The notes below the pieces were generated by a model. It had not been told where the DNA came from and did no database searches. It saw only the letters and a program-made list of their open reading frames with translations. From Clostridium sp. (GTDB lineage Bacteria; Bacillota; Clostridia; Oscillospirales; Ruminococcaceae): a DNA stretch of 64,000 nt. Within the stretch, counting starts at the first letter, position 1, and each line of letters begins with the position of its first letter. The DNA lies in NCBI GenBank assembly GCA_023664445.1, contig JAMPFN010000005.1, positions 1 through 64,000 on the forward strand. Direction: 5' to 3'. Both the position numbers and the translations under genes were made by a program. This document shows positions 24,710 to 34,417 of the stretch, piece by piece.

Positions 24710-25672
24710 TCAATCATTAAGTTCAGGAACACTAACGTTTCTGAGGATCTCGTCCAAAACATTTTTTTCATTCATATCGCTAAGGACCGCTTTTCTTTCA
24801 AGCATTATCCTATGCTGTGCCACATCATGAAAAACAACCGCCACATCATCGGGAATAACATAATCTCTGCCGATGAACACAGCGACAGCTCTTGACATCG
24901 AGGCAAGACTCAACGTGCCCCTCGGACTAAGTCCGAGCGATATCATAGGGTGACGTCTTGTAGCGTCGGCAAGCCGAGCGATATAGGAAAATATTTTGTC
25001 GTCTATGTATATTTTGCTGACTGTATCACGAAGCGTTACCATGTCGGAAGCAGCCGCAACCGGCTTTATGCTTATCCGTTCTTCGGGAGAAGACGCAAGC
25101 TTTGTTTTAAGTATATCTATTTCCCTTTCAACATCAGGATAGCCCATATTTACCTTTATCATAAACCTGTCAAGCTGAGATTCGGGCAGCATCTGAGTAC
25201 CGATAGAGCCTACGGGATTCTGCGTTGCAATGACAACAAACGGATCAGGAAGCGGAACTGTTTTTCCGTCTACCGTAATACTGCCTTCTTCCATAATTTC
25301 AAGGAGCGCGGACTGCGTCTTGCTTGATGTACGGTTTATTTCGTCCGCTAAAAAGAGATTGCATACCGCAACGCCCGGCTTAAAATCAAATTTTCCCGTA
25401 TCCTTATTATAAAGTGAGAAACCGGTTATATCAGTCGGCAGAACATCGGGGGTAAACTGCATTCTGTTATAGTTAAGCGACATTGCCTTTGAAAACGCGA
25501 GAGCCATAGTTGTTTTTCCGACGCCCGGTATATCTTCTATAAGAATGTGTCCACCGGCAGCCATTGCAAGCAGTACCTTTGTAATAACGTCGTCCTTTCC
25601 GATAACGGATTTCTTTACTTCGGATATGATCATTTTTATTCTCGTATGAGCATTTTTAACTTCGATGTTCAT
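24710..25672 (-). CDS. MoxR family AAA+ ATPase
   Basis: 320 residues. Walker A (GVGKTTMA), Walker B (LFLADEINRTSSKTQSALLEIMEE), sensor (VIATQNPVGSIGTQMLPESQLDRFMI) and a C-terminal lid domain with LSPRGTLSLASMSRAVA. MoxR ATPases act as chaperones that activate protein partners, usually with a DUF58 or VWA protein, which follows 12 bp downstream. AAAGGAA precedes the ATG. First gene of the operon; the promoter lies in the 165 bp to its right. Confidence 0.95.
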   Translation of the reverse strand: MNIEVKNAHTRIKMIISEVKKSVIGKDDVITKVLLAMAAGGHILIEDIPGVGKTTMALAFSKAMSLNYNRMQFTPDVLPTDITGFSLYNKDTGKFDFKPGVAVCNLFLADEINRTSSKTQSALLEIMEEGSITVDGKTVPLPDPFVVIATQNPVGSIGTQMLPESQLDRFMIKVNMGYPDVEREIDILKTKLASSPEERISIKPVAAASDMVTLRDTVSKIYIDDKIFSYIARLADATRRHPMISLGLSPRGTLSLASMSRAVAVFIGRDYVIPDDVAVVFHDVAQHRIMLERKAVLSDMNEKNVLDEILRNVSVPELND

Positions 25673-25837
25673 TATAACGTTTCCTTTCTGTTCCGTCGAT
25701 CTATAATATCATTAAAAATTACGGCAAAGAATTTCAAGCCGCTTAACGAGATTCCTGACTTCACATAGATAATTCAGCTTTTTTACTCATATTTTTAAGA
25801 AAAAACAATTTTAAATATTTGTTGTTCTTATAATAAA

Positions 25838-26476
25838 TCAGGATAGTTCAATGACTTCTGTTACTTCCTCATCGTTTGGTTTTATCCAATACGTTATTTT
25901 CAATTTGCCGTTATCCTCTAAAAACTCGGCAGAGCATTGCTTTTTTATAACAAAATCTGAAAAGTTTCTTCTGATTTCCGTATGGTAAATTGCAGGATCA
26001 AACATATTTTGAATAATTAAAACGATTTCATCATTAATATAAGTGAAATACGCAACAAGTTCATTAGAAATTTGTATCGGATTCTGAAAAAATCTGGAAA
26101 CTCTTCCGCTTTCAACATCATAATAACGCTGCTGCCATTGAGAACCGCCAAAACCATAATTTAATACTAACATATCGTTGATTTCTTCAAAACTAAAACT
26201 TCCGCGCCAATCGTGATATCCCTCATCAATTGTAGATCCGATATTATCTAAAACCCGATAATAAAAACAAGTCTTATCGTCGTCTGTAAATATCTCATAA
26301 TTAGCGCCCGATTCATATATTACATTCAGCGTATCAAGATAATTCCATATAAATCCTTCTTCGCTGTAATTATATCTGTCTTGTGATTCTTTTGCCGATA
26401 TATTTTCACTCGAACCGCAACCGGGTATTATCAACAAAATTGTAAAAATTATTAATATAATATGTTTGTTTCTCAT
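25838..26476 (-). CDS. Unknown lipoprotein
   Basis: 212 residues. MRNKHIILIIFTILLIIPGCGSS is a lipoprotein signal with lipobox IPGC. The mature part is beta-rich and aromatic (YHDWRGSFSFEEINDMLVLNYGFGGSQWQQRYY), suggesting a small extracytoplasmic beta fold. ATG 26476 is favoured because the signal peptide then starts properly. It sits between the MacB-like operon and the MoxR operon on the same strand, so it could be read from the former. No family recognised. Confidence 0.75.
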   Translation of the reverse strand: MRNKHIILIIFTILLIIPGCGSSENISAKESQDRYNYSEEGFIWNYLDTLNVIYESGANYEIFTDDDKTCFYYRVLDNIGSTIDEGYHDWRGSFSFEEINDMLVLNYGFGGSQWQQRYYDVESGRVSRFFQNPIQISNELVAYFTYINDEIVLIIQNMFDPAIYHTEIRRNFSDFVIKKQCSAEFLEDNGKLKITYWIKPNDEEVTEVIELS

Positions 26477-26598
26477 AACATAAAATCCCAATCCCACTAT
26501 TTTTGAGCCTATTACCTAAAGTTAAATCTATTGTACACATTTTTTATAACCGCAATTTTTTCTGACGATTATGCGGCATTTCGTCTTTCCAATACAAA

Positions 26599-27855
26599 TC
26601 ATTCATATCTAAGCGCATCTATAGGATTCAGATTTGCCGCCTTGACCGACGGTATCAATCCAAAAACGATACCGACAGCCATAGAAAATACGACTGAAAC
26701 AACAATAGAAATTCCGCTTATGGATACGGGAACGTCCGCAAATTTAGAAATGACCTGAGCCAATATAATTCCGGAAATAACCCCTATGATTCCGCCTATG
26801 CTTGTAAGCACGGAAGCCTCTGTAAGAAATTGAATGAGAATACGTTTTTTTCTTGCTCCCAACGCTTTTTTAAGACCGATCTCTCTGGTTCTTTCGGTTA
26901 CAGAAACAAGCATTATATTCATGACCCCTATACCGCCGACAAGCAGAGAAATGCTCGCTATCCACACCAGCATTTTGTTGGTCGAATTACTAAGCTCCTG
27001 CATGGATTTCGCCTGTTCCAAAAGGCTTTCGCCCTTGTATTTTACGTTGATGTCCTCGCTTACATAAAGAGTATCGTTTAGAATATCCGCAGCCTTTTTA
27101 CCCGCCTCTGTCATACCGTCGGTATTCACCGCCTTAACGATACAGTTCTGCGGTTCGTCAAACTTAAAAGCAATAGGCCATGAACGTTCGGGGATAAATA
27201 TTTTGCCGCTGGCGTCGGTCTTGTAGGTATGATAATCCTCTACGGTTTCTATAACAGGCTCGAAGCTGCTGCTTTTTACCGCAACTCCTATTACCTTGAA
27301 AGGCTCTCCGCATATGTCGATAACCTTTCCGACAGGTTCTTCCCCTTCAAAAAGATTTTTTGCGGCGGTGGAGTCTATAACGGCAGTTTTCTGATTATTT
27401 TTATAGTCGTTTTCAGAAAAGCCCTTGCCTGATTTTATACGATAGCTCATAATGTCAAAATAGTTTTCGTCTATGCCAGTAACGTTTCCTCCTGCGAGTT
27501 GTTTATTAAGATAATAAATACTGTCCAGATATTGCCTTTGTCTATACAGAGATACTCTCTCAACCTCGTCAATATTTTCAATTTTCTCCTTTGTTTCCAA
27601 GGAAACAGACGGTATACCGTAGGGTACCGGCTGATACTGGAAATCCATTGAAGCGTCGCCCTGAAAAAGCTGGATATTGACCGTATTATTTCCCGAACCT
27701 ATAAGATTATTTTTTATCTGCTCGTTTGTACCTTTTATAGTTGAAACAATGGCTATAATGGAAGCTATTCCTATAATGATACCAAGCATAGTCAGCAGAG
27801 AACGTATCTTATGTGAAAGCATTCCCTTAAATGACAAGGATATATTTTCAATCAT
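26599..27855 (-). CDS. MacB-like ABC transporter permease
   Basis: 418 residues. An N-terminal helix (MLSHKIRSLLTMLGIIIGIASIIAIVS), a large extracytoplasmic MacB periplasmic-core domain (about 45-270), then three C-terminal FtsX-type helices ending NPIDALRYE. MNIMLVSVTERTREIGLKKALGARKKRI is the classic MacB signature between helices. GGAGG precedes ATG 27855. With the ATPase and two adaptors it forms a mechanotransmission-type exporter, probably for a peptide, lipid or antibiotic. It ends the operon. Confidence 0.93.
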   Translation of the reverse strand: MIENISLSFKGMLSHKIRSLLTMLGIIIGIASIIAIVSTIKGTNEQIKNNLIGSGNNTVNIQLFQGDASMDFQYQPVPYGIPSVSLETKEKIENIDEVERVSLYRQRQYLDSIYYLNKQLAGGNVTGIDENYFDIMSYRIKSGKGFSENDYKNNQKTAVIDSTAAKNLFEGEEPVGKVIDICGEPFKVIGVAVKSSSFEPVIETVEDYHTYKTDASGKIFIPERSWPIAFKFDEPQNCIVKAVNTDGMTEAGKKAADILNDTLYVSEDINVKYKGESLLEQAKSMQELSNSTNKMLVWIASISLLVGGIGVMNIMLVSVTERTREIGLKKALGARKKRILIQFLTEASVLTSIGGIIGVISGIILAQVISKFADVPVSISGISIVVSVVFSMAVGIVFGLIPSVKAANLNPIDALRYE

Positions 27856-27867
27856 TTTACAGCCTCC

Positions 27868-29469
27868 TTACCATTCTACCTTATCGGTTTCCTGTGTTTT
27901 TATGCCTTCTTCAATATTCTTTCCATAAGGAAAGCATATTTTATCATCTAAGGACAATCCGCCCTTTATCTCGATACTGCCGTATATTATCGCTCCCGTT
28001 TTTATATACTGCTTTTCAAGCTTACCGTCCTTACCCTCCTTGAAAACGTAATATCTGTCGTTTTCTTCACGGGTATAATGAACGGGGATATATAAAGCGT
28101 CCTCCGACTGCTCCTCGATAAGATTTATTCCTACCCACTGATCCACGTTAAAGCCCTCGACGTCATCTGTTATATCAGCGGTAAAGCTATATCCGCTGCT
28201 GTTGGGATTTTCATTCCATGCGTAATAATCTTCTACGGGAGTCATGTCGATAGATCTGACCTCCGCCGAAGCCATTGCTCCTGTTTCATATGAGGTGACC
28301 GATACGATAGTACCCTCGGATATTTTGTCTAAATTATACTCTCCTATAGACGCGGTTATGCTAAGCCCTGAATTCCCCTGTACTACCAGCACGTCAGAAT
28401 CGGTATTTTCGGGATCGCTCCCGTCGTTTACCTTTGTGACGATCCCGTCGATACTGCTTTTCAAAACGCCGTCCTTGCTCTGCGCCTGAGCCTTTCGGTA
28501 TTCCACATCGGCAGATTTTCTTTCGATCTCAAGAGTTTTTATTTCCTCCTGCTTTTGAGAAACCATTCGGGCAAGCTCTGCTCTTGAATACATATAATCA
28601 TCGGCATATGAGCTTATATTTTGAAGATATTCGTCAAAGGACATTTGCGGTATATCGTCAATTTCCGGTTCGTCCTCCGAAGCGGAAAAGGCTTTAAACG
28701 AACCGAAACAAACCGTTGAAAAATCAACCGAAACGTTGCCCGTTCCGTCCGTTTCAACGCCTGTGCCGACCACCCATTCAGCCGCTTCTTCGGGAATATC
28801 CGCTCCCGAAACGCTCCACATGTAAGAAAGCGAATTATCCGCATACACGTTAAAGCTTGCAAAAAGTCCGTTATCCGCCAGATACTGCAAAAATTCTGCC
28901 GATACCGCAGTATTTGCCGAGCAGTTGAATACATAAGGTTCGTTCTGCGCTCCTCTGCCCGAAACGGCTGTGGAAAGGTCGTCTATGCGGTCGGCAACGG
29001 ATACCTGCGGCTTTTCAGGCACAGGAGGCATAGTAGGCTCGGGCATAGGCGGCATTGACTCCGAGGACTTTAGATTCTGAAGCCTTGTTATTTCATTTTT
29101 GGCATGCTTGATGTTATCCTCTATTACCGCCAAATTATTTTTCTTTTCTTTCAATTCCAATTCCAAAAGAGTCACGTCGTATTCTATAAGAGGATCGCCT
29201 TTTTTTACCGCGTCGCCCTCGCTTACCATAATTTTATTGATAAGCAGATCACTGTCCTGCTTGACCGTCTGAACGTTTCCCGACGTAATAACTCCTTCAA
29301 TCTGAAGCTCGTTTCCCCAATATCCTCCGTTTAAATAGCTTACCGGAACAACGTCGGCTATCGCTCCGCTTTTTTTTCTTGCTTCGTTTATTTTATATCC
29401 GCCGAAAACTCCGCCTGCGACGACGACAACGCTTACGGCTGAAATAATAATTTTCTTTTTCGTTGTCAT
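27868..29469 (-). CDS. HlyD/MacA-like adaptor with a large insertion
   Basis: 533 residues: signal-anchor (about 5-25), barrel-sandwich half, coiled-coil hairpin, second half (GVLKSSIDGIVTKVNDGSD), beta-barrel and membrane-proximal domains. The coiled coil is interrupted after RLQNLKSS by a proline-rich linker (MPPMPEPTMPPVPEKP) and about 130 residues with their own fold (VFNCSANTAVSAEF...STVCFGSFKAFSASEDE). MacA-type adaptors normally have an uninterrupted hairpin. It overlaps the ATPase gene by 4 bp. In a monoderm cell it would connect the permease to the wall or substrate rather than to an outer-membrane channel. Confidence 0.9.
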   Translation of the reverse strand: MTTKKKIIISAVSVVVVAGGVFGGYKINEARKKSGAIADVVPVSYLNGGYWGNELQIEGVITSGNVQTVKQDSDLLINKIMVSEGDAVKKGDPLIEYDVTLLELELKEKKNNLAVIEDNIKHAKNEITRLQNLKSSESMPPMPEPTMPPVPEKPQVSVADRIDDLSTAVSGRGAQNEPYVFNCSANTAVSAEFLQYLADNGLFASFNVYADNSLSYMWSVSGADIPEEAAEWVVGTGVETDGTGNVSVDFSTVCFGSFKAFSASEDEPEIDDIPQMSFDEYLQNISSYADDYMYSRAELARMVSQKQEEIKTLEIERKSADVEYRKAQAQSKDGVLKSSIDGIVTKVNDGSDPENTDSDVLVVQGNSGLSITASIGEYNLDKISEGTIVSVTSYETGAMASAEVRSIDMTPVEDYYAWNENPNSSGYSFTADITDDVEGFNVDQWVGINLIEEQSEDALYIPVHYTREENDRYYVFKEGKDGKLEKQYIKTGAIIYGSIEIKGGLSLDDKICFPYGKNIEEGIKTQETDKVEW

Positions 29470-30152
29470 TGCTCCGCACCTCCGCCGCAGTCTGATATTT
29501 CGCCGTCTCTTATAAGCATTATTTTTTTCGCGTATTCGGCGATCTCTCTTTCATGAGTTATCATTACAATGGTAACTCCCTCGCTGTTAAGCTCGTAAAA
29601 AAGCTTCATTATCTGCTCGCCTGATTTTGTATCCAAAGCTCCGGTAGGCTCGTCCGCCAACAGCATTTTGGGGTTGTTTATCATTGCTCTTGCGATCGCT
29701 ACTCTCTGCTTCTGTCCGCCGGAAAGCTGCGTCGGCTTAAAGCTTATTCTTTCCTCCAGTCCGACCTTTATAAGAGCCTGCTTCGCCATTTCACGGCGTT
29801 CTTTTTTGCTTACTCCCGCGTAAAGCAAAGGAAGCTCAACATTTTCCAGTACCGACTGACGAGGAAGAAGATTAAAATTTTGGAATACGAATCCGATTTT
29901 GCGGTTTCTTATATCAGAAAGCTCCTTATCGCTGCACTGCGAAATATCCATACCGTCGAAAGTAAAGCTTCCCGACGTCTGTTTATCAAGACAGCCTATA
30001 ATATTCATAAGCGTAGATTTACCCGAACCGGAGGGACCCATTATGGCAATATAATCCCCGTCGTCAACCTGTAAATTTATGTCCTTTAGTACGGGAACAG
30101 ACTCTTTTCCAAGAAGGTAATCCTTGTAAATACCTTTCATATCGAGGATCAT
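29466..30152 (-). CDS. MacB-like ABC transporter ATP-binding protein
   Basis: 228 residues. Walker A (GPSGSGKST), Q-loop (FVFQNFNLLPRQS), signature (LSGGQKQRVAIARA), Walker B (LLADEPTGALD) and H-loop (VTHEREIA). Belongs to the MacB/LolD group. It lies between the two adaptor genes with 4-bp ATGA overlaps on both sides, so all are translated together, and it must energise the permease at 26599-27855. Confidence 0.95.
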   Translation of the reverse strand: MILDMKGIYKDYLLGKESVPVLKDINLQVDDGDYIAIMGPSGSGKSTLMNIIGCLDKQTSGSFTFDGMDISQCSDKELSDIRNRKIGFVFQNFNLLPRQSVLENVELPLLYAGVSKKERREMAKQALIKVGLEERISFKPTQLSGGQKQRVAIARAMINNPKMLLADEPTGALDTKSGEQIMKLFYELNSEGVTIVMITHEREIAEYAKKIMLIRDGEISDCGGGAEQ

Positions 30153-31603
30153 TCGACCACCGCCTTTGTTTCGGCATCCGCGTCCGCATCGTCTTCGGGC
30201 GCAGCGTCGTCAATAGCGCCGCCGTTCTCGTCTATGATCATATCGCCCGTAGCGTCCATAAGATCCTCGGGAATTCCCTCTATATCTCCTTCGGGAAATT
30301 CGTCATAATTAAACTCATCGTCAATTATATCCCCGTCCTCGGGAAGCATATCAGCATCGTCGTAAGATTTTACCTCCACATCCTCGATATTATCCGAAGC
30401 CTTCATGCCCTCCTGATAATCGTCGGCAGGATAAGCGATCATATCGTCTTCTTTGAGTCCCGATAAAATTTCGCTGTCAAAATTATCTTCATCCTTTTGT
30501 CCGATCTCAACATATCTTTTTTCAAGGCGGTTATCGTCGTTTGCCGCCCAGACAAAGAATCTTTCTCCGTCGGCAACAAGATAATCGTCATAAAGCCAGA
30601 TACCCTCTTTTTCTATGACGCTGCGACCGAAATCGGGCGAAATAAGCACATGCTGACCCAAACGGAGTCCTTCTATATTATCAGGTTCTATATAGAAAGA
30701 ATAGTTTGACGAACTGCTGTCCGAGTCGCCGTCCATATAATACATCATATCGTTGTTATTCGCTTCGGGTTCGTTGCTTATTTCGGAAACAACGCCGTTC
30801 CATGAGATATCATCGTCAACTCTTGAATTGATTATCATCGGCTGTCCCTCGGTTATCATGCCGATATTCTGTTCGTTTATTTTTCCTTTTATTCTGTAGC
30901 TGCTGTTTGTGACAATGGTCATAATAACGTCCGCGCTTGTTTCGCCTCCGTACATATCCATGTCTGTTTCCGACGTTTGACCGTCCGATTTAAGATTTTT
31001 TACAGTGCCGGAAATTTCAGCCGTCACGGAAGAATTTTTTATAGCGCTTTCCAGCTTATCGAGAGAAACCTGTTTTACTTTTATATTGTATTCCGTTTTG
31101 TCGTTTTCGGTTTTCAAGGCTTGTATCTGATTATTGTATGAAATTTGCGCGTCGCTTCCGGCTGATTTTTTCTCTGACTCCAGTTCCTTTATCTGAGATT
31201 CATTCGACTCTATGCTGTTTTTCATACTCTCTATTTCGATCTTACCCGCTTCGAGATCCAAATTCATTGATTCAACGTCATATATAAAAAGCAGATCGCC
31301 TTCCTTTACCTCGTCGCCCTCCCGGACTTTTATTTCCTTGATCGCCTTGTCGGAATCCGCCTTGACCTCAAACGCCTTTTGAGATTCCACAACACCCGAA
31401 TAAACATTACCCGACATATTCACGGCGGCGGTGTTTATATCCGAAACAGGAGTTACAAAAGCAGTACCCAAACTATCGTCGTATTTATCTCTGAATATCC
31501 ATATCAATAAGCCGACGATCAGCGCCAGAACAGCTGCCGCAGCGGAACATATAATTATCAGTTTTTTTCGTGTCATAGGCTGAAAAATTTTTTTTATATT
31601 CAT
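30149..31603 (-). CDS. Second HlyD/MacA-like adaptor with an acidic tail
   Basis: 484 residues: N-terminal membrane anchor (LIIICSAAAAVLALIVGLLIWIF), barrel-sandwich halves around a short coiled coil (ESMKNSIESNESQIKELESEKK), beta-barrel, and an unusual C-terminal tail of about 80 residues packed with Asp and Glu. The acidic tail may bind calcium or cationic substrates; this is a guess. AAAGGAG precedes the ATG; it is the first gene of the exporter operon. Its presence along with a second adaptor of different size suggests a hetero-oligomeric adaptor ring. Confidence 0.9.
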   Translation of the reverse strand: MNIKKIFQPMTRKKLIIICSAAAAVLALIVGLLIWIFRDKYDDSLGTAFVTPVSDINTAAVNMSGNVYSGVVESQKAFEVKADSDKAIKEIKVREGDEVKEGDLLFIYDVESMNLDLEAGKIEIESMKNSIESNESQIKELESEKKSAGSDAQISYNNQIQALKTENDKTEYNIKVKQVSLDKLESAIKNSSVTAEISGTVKNLKSDGQTSETDMDMYGGETSADVIMTIVTNSSYRIKGKINEQNIGMITEGQPMIINSRVDDDISWNGVVSEISNEPEANNNDMMYYMDGDSDSSSSNYSFYIEPDNIEGLRLGQHVLISPDFGRSVIEKEGIWLYDDYLVADGERFFVWAANDDNRLEKRYVEIGQKDEDNFDSEILSGLKEDDMIAYPADDYQEGMKASDNIEDVEVKSYDDADMLPEDGDIIDDEFNYDEFPEGDIEGIPEDLMDATGDMIIDENGGAIDDAAPEDDADADAETKAVVE

Positions 31604-31648
31604 ATTTATCCGTCTCCTTTTTCGTTTTCAAGTAAGTTGGCTACGTTA

Positions 31649-31809
31649 GAGCCTGTTCACATAAAATATATCACACGTCTTTTGGGCTGGTTTTGTCACT
31701 AATTGCGTTAAAATTTCTTGCCGTACACCAGTATGCCTGCAAAATTTTGCCTTATTATTGATAAAATCATGCTCAAAAATCCGCATAATTATTTTATGTG
31801 AACAGACTC
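31649..31809. repeat. Hairpin-ended repeat, copy A
   Basis: GAGCCTGTTCACATAAAAT (31649-31667) is inverted at 31791-31809 with one mismatch, bounding 161 bp without a gene. Inside are GCGTTAAAATTTCTTGCCGTAC (positions 31705-31726) and ATGCTCAAAAATCC (31769-31782), both matched in the repeat at 50544-50755. It resembles a miniature inverted-repeat element, but no target-site duplication is evident. Confidence 0.65.
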
Positions 31810-32113
31810 CGGCACTTTCTTAATTATACCACTTCACACAAAACCGTTCAATAATTTCACTATGAAAAACCTGTGAAAATTATGTGAAATTTTGAAAAAA
31901 TATAATTTGTCATTAAAAGACTTAAGGTTTCAGCTTGAGAAGACAGGTTCTTACTTCAAGCGATCGTTTTTTCATTGTGGTATAATATTATACTTTATCT
32001 AAAGTCCTTGCACATTCGTAAATCAAAGATTTACTTCGTGCATATCGGACGATTATACCATAAATAAAATTATGGTATAATGAGATTGGAGATTGTTTTT
32101 CATCAAACAATAT
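31810..32113. other. Intergenic region between exporter and glycan operons
   Basis: About 300 bp, AT-rich, no gene. Contains GTAAATC-AAA-GATTTAC and the 12-bp perfect hairpin ATTATACCATAA / TTATGGTATAAT (32052-32081), which lies 33 bp beyond the end of the glycan operon on the minus strand and may end it, though without a T-run. TAAGAACCTGTCTTC, also found just after the FemABX gene, occurs here in reverse near 31934-31952. Confidence 0.5.
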
Positions 32114-34402
32114 TTACATTCCCAATATCTTTTCAAATAATTTTACAGCCTCATAAACATTCTTAACATCAAATTCCGACGCATCTAAAGTTAAACCTCC
32201 ATTTGGTGAAAACCCAACTTTATAATATCTTGGATAGTTTTGATTCTCAGTATTTTCAACAGCCGGCTTTTGAATAACTACAGATGAATATAAATCATTA
32301 TGTTTATTTTTAAATTCTGACAATAGAGAATCGCTTATTTGAGAGATACTATACATATACATCTTTATATATTCGTCATACATATCATATTCTTTATTTA
32401 TTAATGCAATTTGATTATCGAAAACATATAAATTATTAAGCATTGACATCATAAGATCTTTAGGCAATATTCCTCTTGAAGCAACTCGAAGTACAGCGCT
32501 ATACAAGTTTTGTATATCTATACCTATAGGCGGTATTAAATTTTCATAGATTGAAAATGTTATTATATTTGGATATGATGCACTCGGGTCAATATCAGTA
32601 AGAACTCCGGGCTGAGAATTTGCATGCATTCCCAATGAATGCCCTGACATTCCTGCTACCGTCAGCGGATATGAAATAGTGGCTATATTTTTATTTATAC
32701 TCAAATTTAAAACGCCCATATATATATCTTGGCTGGGGCCATCCCATAATCTTCCGCTTTTTTCAAGAAGAGTATTCAGATAACTTCTTCTTATTCCCGA
32801 ATTTATATACAAAAGCGGCATTACATACATACTTTGAGGATTAACTAAAATCTGACCCAAAAGTTCGATACTGTCTTTTAAATCAACATTTATCGAATCC
32901 CCTGAATAATTTTGAGGTATTATAAATTGATTTTGCTGACCACGGTTAAATCCCGGCCAACAATAAAAGCCTCTGTCCCAATGGAAAAGCTCAGTATCCG
33001 GCATTTGCTTAAGAACCATATCTAATATATCTAACGCCCAGGGTAATACTCCGTCGTCAGCGCCGATGGAAAAAATAAAATTACCCTTAGCATTTAAAAA
33101 AGCATACTCAAAATTCTTGGTAAGCGATAGCGGAAACGGAGGCTTATAATAATTTATTCTGCTGTCATCTATCGATTTTATATAATCATAAACGTTGGTA
33201 TTTCCATCTGTTGAATTATCACTTACTAAAATTTCATACTTACCCTTATACCGTAATTCAAGGCAGCTTTTCAATGTATATTTAAAAGTGTCTATACTGT
33301 TTCTAACAGGAATAACTATTGAAAAGTCATATTCGGTATCTTGATTTAACAACTTTTTCACATCAAAACCGTAAAACTCGCTCATATAAGATGTATATTC
33401 GCCGCTCCAGCATAAATTCAAATTATCTTCAAAATATTCTGCTCTATAGACGCTCAGCCTTTCTATGTTTTTTCTCAGCAATGACGATTCGCATAATTTA
33501 TTTGCAAATTTTCCGCTGCTTAAAAGCATGGTCAAATTATCATCAGTTATATTTTGATTGATAAAATATACTATATACTCTATATTATCTCCATATACTT
33601 CCCCATTGCAGAAAAGCCTTACCGGATGAAAAATAGTACGATCGGATCTTTTTTCAATATTCTCTGCGCTTATAGCCAAAGTATCAATGATGTTTACTTT
33701 ATTCTGCGTTTCTACATCAAGCATCTCATCAATATAAAAAACATTATTGTTTAATTCGTTTAACGCTTTGATTACTCCATTGCAATTAAAAGAATCTTCA
33801 TCTGAATACAGTACTATATAATTTTTAGGAGTTTTAGATCTTAGCCGCTTGATAAAAGTTTCAATATTTGAAGTCTTTGATACCCAATAGTTTATATTTA
33901 TTGAAGTATTGAATCTTTTTTCATAAACTATGCAAAAAAGCACATATTGTATATAATCGTTTCTTACAAAACAATTATCTATCAGCTTCAAAAATTCATC
34001 CTGCGTTAAATCCTCATTTATGTACTTTTCTATCAAAATGTCATATTCCTGAATTACAGCAGTAACCTCTTCCGATAAATTTTCTTTTTTAGCAATATGA
34101 TATGCAAGACGCCTGTTTTCTACAGCATCTTCATCATTAAGCTCCATCAAGCATTCGGCAACTTCCCGCAGCTCATTTTCATTATACAAAAGATTATATT
34201 TTTTAAAAAGTGTTTCATATATTTTTGAAGTATCTTTCTTTAATAGTTTGGTTGTCCTTGCTTTTAATATAAACCATTTCAAAAGAACCGGTTTTGTTTG
34301 ATATAAATCGTCAAGAAGTTCATCAACTTTTTTAGAACTCTCCTCATTTAATATTTTTTCTAATCTATTTAAAGATTCAATATATTTTTCATTTATGCAC
34401 AT
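32114..34402 (-). CDS. Large multidomain GT2 glycosyltransferase
   Basis: About 762 residues. Residues about 360-600 form a GT-A family 2 glycosyltransferase (FSIVIPVRNSIDTFKYTL, ILVSDNSTDGNT, FIFSIGADDGVLP with the metal-binding acidic motif). The first 350 residues are helical repeats followed by a Rossmann-like segment (NYIVLYSDEDSFNCNGVIKALNELN) that I cannot name; such extensions occur in glycosyltransferases that modify flagellin or other surface proteins. AGGTG lies 6 nt before ATG 34402. It ends the sugar operon, so it probably transfers one of the sugars made by the upstream genes. Acceptor unknown. Confidence 0.85.
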   Translation of the reverse strand: MCINEKYIESLNRLEKILNEESSKKVDELLDDLYQTKPVLLKWFILKARTTKLLKKDTSKIYETLFKKYNLLYNENELREVAECLMELNDEDAVENRRLAYHIAKKENLSEEVTAVIQEYDILIEKYINEDLTQDEFLKLIDNCFVRNDYIQYVLFCIVYEKRFNTSININYWVSKTSNIETFIKRLRSKTPKNYIVLYSDEDSFNCNGVIKALNELNNNVFYIDEMLDVETQNKVNIIDTLAISAENIEKRSDRTIFHPVRLFCNGEVYGDNIEYIVYFINQNITDDNLTMLLSSGKFANKLCESSLLRKNIERLSVYRAEYFEDNLNLCWSGEYTSYMSEFYGFDVKKLLNQDTEYDFSIVIPVRNSIDTFKYTLKSCLELRYKGKYEILVSDNSTDGNTNVYDYIKSIDDSRINYYKPPFPLSLTKNFEYAFLNAKGNFIFSIGADDGVLPWALDILDMVLKQMPDTELFHWDRGFYCWPGFNRGQQNQFIIPQNYSGDSINVDLKDSIELLGQILVNPQSMYVMPLLYINSGIRRSYLNTLLEKSGRLWDGPSQDIYMGVLNLSINKNIATISYPLTVAGMSGHSLGMHANSQPGVLTDIDPSASYPNIITFSIYENLIPPIGIDIQNLYSAVLRVASRGILPKDLMMSMLNNLYVFDNQIALINKEYDMYDEYIKMYMYSISQISDSLLSEFKNKHNDLYSSVVIQKPAVENTENQNYPRYYKVGFSPNGGLTLDASEFDVKNVYEAVKLFEKILGM

Positions 34403-34417
34403 GTTTTTCACCTATTT

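Noticed and set aside
31649-31809. CRISPR-like or riboswitch interpretation of the repeat
   Set aside because: There is only one pair of inverted arms, no direct repeat array, and no match to a known riboswitch core.
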